Below, piece after piece: positions 1 to 4,330 of a stretch of 6,373 bases of DNA. Source of the DNA: Peptococcaceae bacterium (lineage in GTDB: Bacteria; Bacillota; Peptococcia; DRI-13; UBA5745); NCBI GenBank assembly GCA_031264885.1, contig JAISDM010000200.1:1-6373 (forward strand), given 5' to 3'. Position numbers and translations under genes: made by a program. The notes beneath the pieces were generated by a model. It saw nothing but the letters and a program-made list of their open reading frames with translations. It made no database searches and had not been told where the DNA came from. Each line of letters starts with the position of its first letter. The stretch's first letter is position 1.

Positions 1-131
1 TTCACCACGTGCCTGCCCAGTCTCACACTCCGGGTTGGGACACGGGCTCAGCCGGCGCGACTAAAGCCGCTTGGCTTCACCACGTGCCCGCCCCATCTCA
101 CCCTCCCTTCTTCGCCCACTGGGCGTGGTCG
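1..131. repeat. Dispersed repeat, copy 1 (cut by window start)
   Basis: These bases align with 3389-3517. The first 66 bases differ at only two positions, and the match resumes after a short variable patch to end at GCCCACTGGGCGTGGTCG (114-131). The block contains two TTCACCACGTGCC starts, at 1 and 76, so it is itself an imperfect tandem repeat with a period of about 75 bp. The central palindrome, intact in copy 2 (3442-3461), is degraded here in its right arm (67-75). No convincing coding potential is seen; the 89-codon open frame across it is best explained by high GC. The copy probably continues left of the window. Confidence 0.85.
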
Positions 132-178
132 GGTTCGATGCCCTTCATCGCCCACCGGGCGCGGTCGGGATCGACTCC
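113..178. repeat. Short 36-bp-period tandem duplication
   Basis: CGCCCACTGGGCGTGGTCGG (from 113) is repeated as CGCCCACCGGGCGCGGTCGG (from 149). The similarity runs on for about 10 more bases, giving roughly five mismatches in 30. Each unit carries a small GCCCA/TGGGC-type palindrome. Copy 2 of the dispersed repeat has only one such unit (3499-3517), so the duplication is specific to this copy. Confidence 0.6.
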
Positions 179-225
179 TGACGGGGTGGTGGCGCAACCG
201 ATGTGTGGCAAATTGCGCGTTAAAG

Positions 226-279
226 TTGACAAAAAGAACGCCTGGGTTGGTGGTTTCGTGTCTATTTATCTAGTATAAT
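226..279 (+). promoter_or_regulatory. Possible promoter elements upstream of the XRE gene
   Basis: There is a perfect TTGACA at 226-231 and a perfect TATAAT at 274-279, but they are 42 bp apart, far beyond the usual 16-19. They therefore cannot form one normal sigma-A promoter. If the TATAAT is a genuine -10, transcription would start near 286, right at the Shine-Dalgarno sequence, giving a leader of only about 13 nt; its -35 would be the poor TGGTTT at 251-256. Activator-dependent use is possible but only inferred. Confidence 0.3.
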
Positions 280-285
280 AACCGC

Positions 286-293
286 GAGGTGAT
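286..293 (+). promoter_or_regulatory. Strong ribosome binding site of the XRE gene
   Basis: GAGGTGAT is fully complementary to the 3' end of 16S rRNA and lies 5 nt before the ATG at 299. It fixes that start. Confidence 0.85.
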
Positions 294-298
294 GAGAA

Positions 299-1204
299 AT
301 GGAGTTTTATCAAGAACTGAAGCGTCTCCGAAAAGAGAACGGTTTGTCTCAGGAGGATTTGGCCGAACAAATGGGCGTATCGCGGCAGTCGGTGAGCAAA
401 TGGGAAAGCGGCCAGGGTTATCCCGAAACGGAGAAGCTTCTGCAAATCAGCAGGTTGTTCAATGTCTCGCTGGACCGCTTGCTCAAAGGGGAACAGGACG
501 ATCCAAAGGACGGCGGCGAGCCGGGTTTTTACGCCAGCCGCGAGATGGCGGAGGGCTTTCTGCTCTCCAAGCGGCAGGGCGCCTGCCGTCAGGGCATTGG
601 CGTGGCGGTCGTCATCCTCTCTCTTATCTTTGTGTTCATCATTGAAAACAATTATAAAAACAATTACGGCAGCATTTTGTTTTTGCTGGGCGCGGCTGTG
701 GGCGCGGGGATTTTGATATCGCAGGGGTTTCGCCTCAAACGTTACGCGGCGATGGAATCCCAGCCCCTTCTGTTTGACTCCGCGTTCATCAAAGAATTTC
801 GCGGCGCTTATGAGAAACGCCGCAGAAGGTACGGACGGCTGATTGCCCTGGGCGTCGTTCTGGTCGCCGCCAGCTTCGCCGCCGCCGTGCTGTTTAACGA
901 GTGGCCCGAGGTGTTCGGGCGGCGCGCCATGGCCGCGCTGCCCCTGTTCTGGGCAGGGGCCGTATTCCTCTTCATCAACGCCGGTTCGGCGCTGAGCGCC
1001 GAGGGCGTCATCGCCAACAACGCGGAGCATATCAGGGAAATGGAAAGCGACAGGCGCAGCGGCTGGATCTGGGGTTTTATTATGCCGTGGGCGACCATGG
1101 TGTTTCTGGCTGTGGGATTTATCTGGGGAGCGTGGCATCCCGGCTGGCTGGTATTCCCTGTCGCCGCCTTGATTTGCGCCGGAATCAGCGGCTTTCTTAA
1201 ATGA
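299..1204 (+). CDS. XRE-family regulator with multi-pass membrane tail
   Basis: The 301-residue protein has two parts. Residues 3-62 form an XRE/Cro-type helix-turn-helix: LSQEDLAEQMGVSRQSVSKW, then WESGQGYPETEKLLQISRLF and a DRLLKG end, as is typical of Firmicutes regulators. After a short polar linker (63-98) come about six hydrophobic stretches, near 100-115, 124-141, 180-199, 211-230, 255-277 and 281-299, separated by basic loops such as EKRRRRYGR (172-180). The DNA-binding head should therefore face the cytoplasm from the membrane. Proteins of this design are known in Firmicutes but their signals are mostly undefined; sensing an envelope or antimicrobial stress is only a guess. The start is fixed by a GAGGTGAT site. 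The gene stands alone, 181 bp ahead of the methyltransferase operon on the same strand. It could regulate itself or that operon, but nothing in the sequence proves it. Confidence 0.9.
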   Translation: MEFYQELKRLRKENGLSQEDLAEQMGVSRQSVSKWESGQGYPETEKLLQISRLFNVSLDRLLKGEQDDPKDGGEPGFYASREMAEGFLLSKRQGACRQGIGVAVVILSLIFVFIIENNYKNNYGSILFLLGAAVGAGILISQGFRLKRYAAMESQPLLFDSAFIKEFRGAYEKRRRRYGRLIALGVVLVAASFAAAVLFNEWPEVFGRRAMAALPLFWAGAVFLFINAGSALSAEGVIANNAEHIREMESDRRSGWIWGFIMPWATMVFLAVGFIWGAWHPGWLVFPVAALICAGISGFLK

Positions 1205-1207
1205 GAC

Positions 1208-1236
1208 TTGTAAATACCGGCCAACCGTGCTAGACT
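1208..1236 (+). promoter_or_regulatory. Candidate extended -10 promoter of the methyltransferase operon
   Basis: TTGTAA (1208-1213, 4/6 to TTGACA) is followed by a 17-bp spacer and TAGACT (1231-1236, 4/6 to TATAAT). The -10 is directly preceded by TGC, the extended -10 motif. Predicted transcription start is near 1243, leaving a leader of about 140 nt before the methyltransferase. The call rests on motif and spacing only. Confidence 0.4.
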
Positions 1237-1247
1237 ATGTATGTTTG

Positions 1248-1258
1248 GTTCAGTGAAC
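1248..1258. promoter_or_regulatory. Palindrome, possible operator
   Basis: GTTCA-G-TGAAC is a perfect 5-bp inverted repeat around one central base, in an AT-richer stretch just downstream of the predicted transcription start (about 1243). A repressor bound here would block the promoter at 1208-1236. The binding protein is unknown; the upstream XRE protein is a candidate by proximity only. Confidence 0.35.
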
Positions 1259-1312
1259 ATTATACCGCGCCAATTAGTTCTATGCAACTATTATTCGAAC
1301 GACCGCCCGGAC

Positions 1313-1350
1313 GCCGGATCATGCCGGATCATGCCGGTCACGCCGGGTCA
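1313..1350. repeat. 10-bp tandem repeat in the operon leader
   Basis: Two exact GCCGGATCAT units (1313-1322 and 1323-1332) are followed by two shortened variants, GCCGGTCAC (1333-1341) and GCCGGGTCA (1342-1350). The array ends 23 bp before the Shine-Dalgarno region of the methyltransferase. It is probably a small slippage array; any regulatory role is unproven. Confidence 0.7.
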
Positions 1351-1385
1351 AGGCTCAATAAAGGCTGCGCAAAGGAAGAGGAAAC

Positions 1386-2075
1386 ATGAAGAATATGGAA
1401 CGCGTCCGCTCCCAATATGACAAGCTGTCCGGCTGGTACGATCAGCTGCTCGCGGCGCAAAGCCTGTGGTCGAAGCTCGTCTGCAAAATCGTGTGGGGCT
1501 TCCCCGACACGGCGTACACAGCGCGGCTGTTAGCGTATCTGCCGGACGGTTTCGCCGGGGAATTGCTTGACGTCCCCGCCGGAACGGGGCTGTTCACCTG
1601 CGGGAAGTATCTCCGGATGCCGCAAGCCTGCGTTACATGCCTCGACTGCTCCGAGGGCATGCTGAGCGCGGCGAAAGAGCGTTTCTCGGCGGCGGGGATC
1701 CGAAACGCCGCGTTCCGGCAGGGCGACGCCGGGGCTTTGCCATACGCGGACGCGCGTTTCGACGCGGTTTTGTCCATGAACGGTTTCCACGCTTTCCCCG
1801 ACAAAGACGCGGCCTTCGCGGAGTTCCGCCGCGTCTTGAAACCCGGCGGGCTGTTCGTCGGCTGTTTCTATATCCAAGGCGAAACGCGCCGCACGGACTG
1901 GTTCATTCGCCGCGTATACATCCCCGGCGGCTGGTTTACCCCGCCGTTCATGACGAGAAGCGAATTGGAGCGCAAGCTGCGAAGCCTGTACTCCCAAGTG
2001 GATCTGTGGAACGTCGGCGCGATCGCCGGCTTCCGATGCGTGAAACAAAAGGCGGCGGCCCATTTTTCAAGATGA
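1386..2075 (+). CDS. Class I SAM-dependent methyltransferase
   Basis: The 229-residue protein has the Rossmann methyltransferase motifs in order. Motif I is LDVPAGTGLF (61-70), the glycine-rich SAM loop, with VPAGTG in place of the common VGCGTG. A post-I acidic strand CLDCSEGML (85-93) follows, with D87 expected to hold the ribose. Next are GDAGALPY (113-120), motif II/IV RFDAVLSMNGFHAF (124-137) and LKPGGLF (151-157). This is the Methyltransf_11/UbiE-like layout, for which a small-molecule or lipid acceptor is usual. The C-terminal part (160-229) carries the substrate-side variation and gives no clear acceptor. No signal peptide or membrane helix is seen, so it is cytosolic. The start follows GGAAGAGG (1374-1381) by 4 nt. 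It is the first gene of an apparent three-gene operon; its TGA stop lies 20 nt before the next ORF. The fold is secure, the substrate unknown. Confidence 0.9.
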   Translation: MKNMERVRSQYDKLSGWYDQLLAAQSLWSKLVCKIVWGFPDTAYTARLLAYLPDGFAGELLDVPAGTGLFTCGKYLRMPQACVTCLDCSEGMLSAAKERFSAAGIRNAAFRQGDAGALPYADARFDAVLSMNGFHAFPDKDAAFAEFRRVLKPGGLFVGCFYIQGETRRTDWFIRRVYIPGGWFTPPFMTRSELERKLRSLYSQVDLWNVGAIAGFRCVKQKAAAHFSR

Positions 2076-2095
2076 CCGCCGTCAAAGGAAAAATC

Positions 2096-2260
2096 ATGAC
2101 CTTGTTCTTCTGGTCGCTTATGTTCATGTTGAGGCGGCTGCCACGTTTTTCCTGGCGTGTCGCGTCCGAACGGTATGGGGACGGTTTAGCGCATTGCCAA
2201 TACCTCGCGAAACATCCGGCCGCGTATGCCGGTATGCTGCGGACAGGAAACATCGGATGA
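2096..2260 (+). CDS. Small uncharacterised protein, coupled between methyltransferase and hydrolase
   Basis: This 54-residue ORF fills the gap between two well-defined genes. Its ATG follows AAGGAA (2085-2090) with a 5-nt gap, and its TGA (2258-2260) overlaps the hydrolase ATG (2257-2259) as ATGA, a classic translational-coupling arrangement. A further in-frame ATG at 2072 overlaps the methyltransferase stop in the same way but has no Shine-Dalgarno; it would give 62 residues. The product starts with a hydrophobic segment (MTLFFWSLMFML, 1-12), then a basic stretch RRLPRFSWR (13-21), then a polar part with GDGLAHCQYLAKHPAAYAGM (28-47) and a single Cys34. It could be a membrane-surface helix plus a small helical domain, perhaps a partner of the flanking enzymes. 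I do not recognise the family. Codon composition (few rare codons, one TTA) resembles the neighbours. Conservation cannot be tested here. Confidence 0.6.
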   Translation: MTLFFWSLMFMLRRLPRFSWRVASERYGDGLAHCQYLAKHPAAYAGMLRTGNIG

Positions 2261-3168
2261 AAAAAGATAACGCGGCCGAATTTTCCCCGCTGACAAAAAC
2301 GATATATTCGGAACACGAAATCCCGTCCGGCGGCGCGCGGATCGTCCTGTCCGTGTGGGAGCCGCCCGCGCCGGAGACCGCCGTCGTGTTCATTCCCGCG
2401 ACGATGGTCCATCCCCTGTACTACGAGCCGCTGCTGCGCGGTTTCGCGGAGCGGGGTTTCGCCGTCGCCGGGCTTCACCCGGTCGGGCATGGCAAAAGCC
2501 CCCGCGGCGTGAAGCGCTATACCCTCCGCGACATCGTTCAAAACGGCCGTGACGCCGTGACGTTCGCGCTGGAACGCTTCCAACTGCCCGTAGTCGTCAT
2601 GGGTTCCAGTCAGGGCGGCATTGCCGCGGCGGCGCTGGCCGCAGGGGACGGGCGGATCGCGGCGGCGTTCCCGCACAACGTACTGCTGTCGGAACTGCCG
2701 GAGAGCGTCGGCGTCTCACGCTTCCCAATGTGGCTGGGCCGTGTATACCGCCCGGCGCTGGCCGCGCTGAAACTCCTGGCGAAGCTGCTGCCGGATTGGG
2801 AGCTGCCGCTTGATTTCTACCTCGACCGCGCCCGGATCGGCTCGGCGCCGGAGGTCTGGGAACCCTTCGAACGCGATCCGCTGTGTCTGAAACGCTACTC
2901 GCTCCACTTCCTCGCAAGCCTGTTCACGACCCGTTTCCCCGGTCTGACGGACGGCAGCGTCCGCTGCCCCCTCTGCGTCGTTGCCGACAGCGGCGACAGG
3001 CTGTTCACGCCGGAATACACGCAAAAAGTGTTCGAGCGGCTCCGCGCCCCGTATAAAGAGATGGTTATATTCCACACCGGAGGGCACATGCTGATGGTCA
3101 CGCATCCGCGGGAGGTCTGCGACGTACTCTCGGCAAAAATGCGCGAAGTTCTCGCGATGTCCCAATGA
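2257..3168 (+). CDS. Alpha/beta hydrolase
   Basis: Starting at the ATG at 2257, the protein has 303 residues. This start has AGGAAA (2245-2250) 6 nt ahead and overlaps the upstream stop; an in-frame ATG at 2194 would add 21 residues but lies inside the small ORF and lacks a good site. The nucleophile elbow is GSSQG (116-120), with Ser118 as nucleophile. Asp247 in SGDRLFTPEY (245-254) and His277 in HTGGHMLM (273-280) complete the expected triad. The upstream strand and loop FIPATMVHPLYYEPL (45-59) replace the common HGxxG oxyanion region, and GLHPVGHGKSPRG (72-84) matches the strand-4 GHGxS pattern. Residues 140-225 probably form a lid. No signal peptide is seen, so it is cytosolic. An esterase or lipase-like role is likely; the substrate is unknown. 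It is the last gene of the operon with the methyltransferase and the small ORF, so all three may act in one pathway. Confidence 0.88.
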   Translation: MKKDNAAEFSPLTKTIYSEHEIPSGGARIVLSVWEPPAPETAVVFIPATMVHPLYYEPLLRGFAERGFAVAGLHPVGHGKSPRGVKRYTLRDIVQNGRDAVTFALERFQLPVVVMGSSQGGIAAAALAAGDGRIAAAFPHNVLLSELPESVGVSRFPMWLGRVYRPALAALKLLAKLLPDWELPLDFYLDRARIGSAPEVWEPFERDPLCLKRYSLHFLASLFTTRFPGLTDGSVRCPLCVVADSGDRLFTPEYTQKVFERLRAPYKEMVIFHTGGHMLMVTHPREVCDVLSAKMREVLAMSQ

Positions 3169-3219
3169 ACGGTTCAACAATCCGCAAATCGTAATTTGGA
3201 AATTCGCGTCTGCCAAGGA

Positions 3220-3288
3220 CGGGCGGCAGAATGCCGCCCCTACAGGCGCTTTATCCACGGCGCCGCAGGTGCGGCATCTTGCCGCCCG
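3220..3288. repeat. Large imperfect inverted repeat (paired palindromic units)
   Basis: The left arm (3220-3249) and right arm (3259-3288) are reverse complements with a few mismatches and one indel. Each arm is itself a hairpin: GGGCGGCA-GAA-TGCCGCCC (3221-3239) and GCGGCA-TCT-TGCCGC (3271-3285). A 9-nt loop separates the arms. This resembles paired REP/BIME-like units: non-coding, strongly structured, and without a U-tract that would make it a standard terminator. Confidence 0.75.
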
Positions 3289-3388
3289 AGAGCGTCCGAA
3301 AACGCGCCTCAAATATTGCCGGCTTGTCTATCCCCCGTCATTCCGGGTCAGGACACGGGCTCAATCTGCGCGTCTTGCGACGCTTGAT

Positions 3389-3517
3389 TTCACCACGTGC
3401 CTGCCCAGTCTCACGCTCCAGGTTGGGACACGGGCTCAGCCGGCGCGACTAAAGTCGCGCCTTCACCACGTGCCCGCCCCATCTCACCCTCCATTCCTCG
3501 CCCACTGGGCGTGGTCG
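3389..3517. repeat. Dispersed repeat, copy 2
   Basis: This is the partner of bases 1-131, in the same orientation: two mismatches in the first 66 positions, a 2-bp length difference in the variable patch, then near identity through GCCCACTGGGCGTGGTCG (3500-3517). It forms the core of the inverted-repeat element at 3337-3547. Similarity to the first copy stops about 20 bp before the right inverted end. Confidence 0.85.
3442..3461. repeat. Perfect 9-bp-arm palindrome
   Basis: GGCGCGACT (3442-3450) and AGTCGCGCC (3453-3461) are perfect reverse complements around AA. In the first copy of the repeat the left arm is kept but the right arm is altered (67-75). In the preceding tandem unit the matching place holds a different hairpin, GCGTC-TTGC-GACGC (3370-3383). 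Confidence 0.75.
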
Positions 3518-3640
3518 CGTTTGACTCCGGGCTTGTCCCGGAATGACAAGATTGTAATGCCGGAGTGATAATCCTTGAATGTGACACCCTGAATGGATCC
3601 ACCCAATATGTTGCGCGTCGATAATGTTTAGGGCGCGTCT

Positions 3641-3676
3641 TCCACGGCGCCGTAGGGGGCGGCATCTTGCCGCCCC
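3641..3676. repeat. Third GGCGGCA/TGCCGCC palindromic repeat unit
   Basis: The unit starts TCCACGGCGCCG and continues into a perfect 9-bp stem, GGGGCGGCA (3656-3664), TCT loop, TGCCGCCCC (3668-3676). It matches 3254-3287 in the same orientation with few differences, so the two are copies of one dispersed unit. It lies about 100 bp before the start of the membrane-protein gene. Confidence 0.75.
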
Positions 3677-3677
3677 A

Positions 3678-3697
3678 CCCGTGACCGCCCGTGACCC
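3678..3697. repeat. 10-bp direct duplication
   Basis: CCCGTGACCG (3678-3687) is followed at once by CCCGTGACCC (3688-3697), next to the third palindromic unit. It is a short duplication with no evident function. Confidence 0.5.
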
Positions 3698-3777
3698 CGG
3701 ATCCGCTTGTATTTGCTCAGGTCCGTTTCGCTAAATAATGCCAAACTGAACAATTCCTAATGAGGGGGAACCATGTC

Positions 3778-4299
3778 ATGCCGCTGTTACCGCTGTTGCC
3801 GCTGTTAATTGAAAGCATTCTCCTGTGCGGGCTTTTCACGGCGCTGGTTTTGCCGCCACTGTACAGGAACCCGCTGTCACAGATCGCGAATTACCCCGCG
3901 GCAATCCGGGCGCGCGTCGAGGTTTTGCCGCAATACAGGGACATACTGCCACAGGTCAAAAGGAAAAAGCGCGCGCAAAAAATCGCGTTCGCCGCGGCTG
4001 CTGTGTTCGCGTTTGCCGCCGTCGCGTACTTCTCGGGCAAACGGACGTTCGGGGCGGCGTTCGTCCACCTGTTCTCGCTGGCGTTCGCTGTGAACCTGTA
4101 CGACCTCATCGTGCTGGATATGCTGATTTTTTGCCGCGATAAACGGCTCCGGATCCCCGGCACGGAGGATATGGAGCGCGACTATCGGAATCCGATTCCC
4201 CATATCAAAGCTGCGGTCAAGGGAACTGCTGCCGGCGTCATTCTCGCCGCGCCCGCCGCCGGGCTCGCCGAACTCGCCGCGCTGATCCGTCTGCCGTAG
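3778..4299 (+). CDS. Small multi-pass membrane protein of unknown function
   Basis: From the ATG at 3778 the product has 173 residues; AGGGGG (3763-3768) lies 9 nt upstream, whereas the in-frame ATG at 3760 overlaps that site and has none of its own. Four hydrophobic segments are seen near 4-28, 68-86, 92-118 and 147-170. The first begins with PLL three times, encoded by three 9-bp direct repeats (3781-3807). Between the first and second segments is a polar, basic loop (30-67) with NYPAAIRARVEVLPQY (38-53). Between the third and fourth is a conserved-looking loop with NLYDLIVLD (106-114), GTEDM (128-132) and HIKAAVKG (142-149). The NYP, YD..VLD and GTEDM pattern recalls uncharacterised Firmicutes membrane proteins I know only from memory; no function is established. 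It ends 10 bp from the convergent desulfurase stop and does not belong to an evident operon. Confidence 0.8.
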   Translation: MPLLPLLPLLIESILLCGLFTALVLPPLYRNPLSQIANYPAAIRARVEVLPQYRDILPQVKRKKRAQKIAFAAAAVFAFAAVAYFSGKRTFGAAFVHLFSLAFAVNLYDLIVLDMLIFCRDKRLRIPGTEDMERDYRNPIPHIKAAVKGTAAGVILAAPAAGLAELAALIRLP

Positions 4300-4304
4300 A
4301 CACC

Positions 4305-4330
4305 GCGTTCTATAGGGACGCCGCGATTTT
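4305..4330 (+). terminator. Weak possible terminator between convergent genes
   Basis: GCGTTC (4305-4310), loop TATAG, then GGACGC (4316-4321) forms a 6-bp stem with one G-U pair, followed after CGCGA by TTTT (4327-4330). It lies just after the membrane-protein stop and overlaps the end of the opposite-strand desulfurase. The stem is short and the T-run is short and displaced, so this is a weak call. Confidence 0.25.

Larger units (their letters stand above)
3337..3547. repeat. 211-bp element with 11-bp terminal inverted repeats (MITE-like)
   Basis: GTCATTCCGGG at 3337-3347 is the exact reverse complement of CCCGGAATGAC at 3537-3547. Inside are two tandem units with a period of about 75 bp: GGACACGGGCTCA starts at 3351 and 3426, and TTCACCACGTGCC at 3389 and 3462. 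Each unit carries a hairpin between those two landmarks. There is no open frame with transposase features, so it would be non-autonomous. I see no clear target-site duplication next to the ends, so mobility is inferred only from the inverted ends and the second copy of its core at 1-131. Confidence 0.55.
3169..3777. other. Repeat-rich intergenic region
   Basis: About 600 bp separate the hydrolase from the membrane-protein gene. I see no credible gene: the open frames here are short, overlap on several strands and lack ribosome sites. The region holds two GGCGGCA/TGCCGCC palindromes in opposite orientation (3220-3288), the 211-bp inverted-repeat element (3337-3547), a third such palindrome (3641-3676) and a short tandem repeat (3678-3697). 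No T-rich terminator is visible after the hydrolase stop. A poor promoter-like pair, TTGTAT (3707-3712) and TAAATA (3732-3737), lies ahead of the next gene. Confidence 0.7.

Noticed and set aside
226..279. A standard sigma-A promoter from TTGACA and TATAAT
   Set aside because: The two boxes are 42 bp apart, so they cannot be one standard promoter; they are kept only as a low-confidence note.
266..1138. Long - strand open frame of 290 codons opposite the XRE gene
   Set aside because: It mirrors a well-supported gene, has no ribosome site or recognisable domain, and has the composition expected of an antisense frame in GC-rich DNA.
2194..2256. N-terminal extension of the hydrolase from the ATG at 2194
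   Set aside because: It lacks a good ribosome site and lies inside the small ORF, while the ATG at 2257 has AGGAAA 6 nt upstream and the domain begins after it.
3166..3176. TGAAC-G-GTTCA palindrome at the hydrolase stop as a terminator or operator
   Set aside because: The stem is only 5 bp, there is no T-run, and it has the opposite half-site order to the palindrome at 1248-1258, so chance is the simpler explanation.
3337..3547. CRISPR array
   Set aside because: The repeated units are about 75 bp apart, imperfect along their length and only two in number; there are no constant repeats with unique spacers and no cas genes.
3196..3568. Several short + strand open frames in the repeat region
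   Set aside because: They consist of repeat sequence, overlap one another in different frames and have no ribosome sites; the repeats explain them better.
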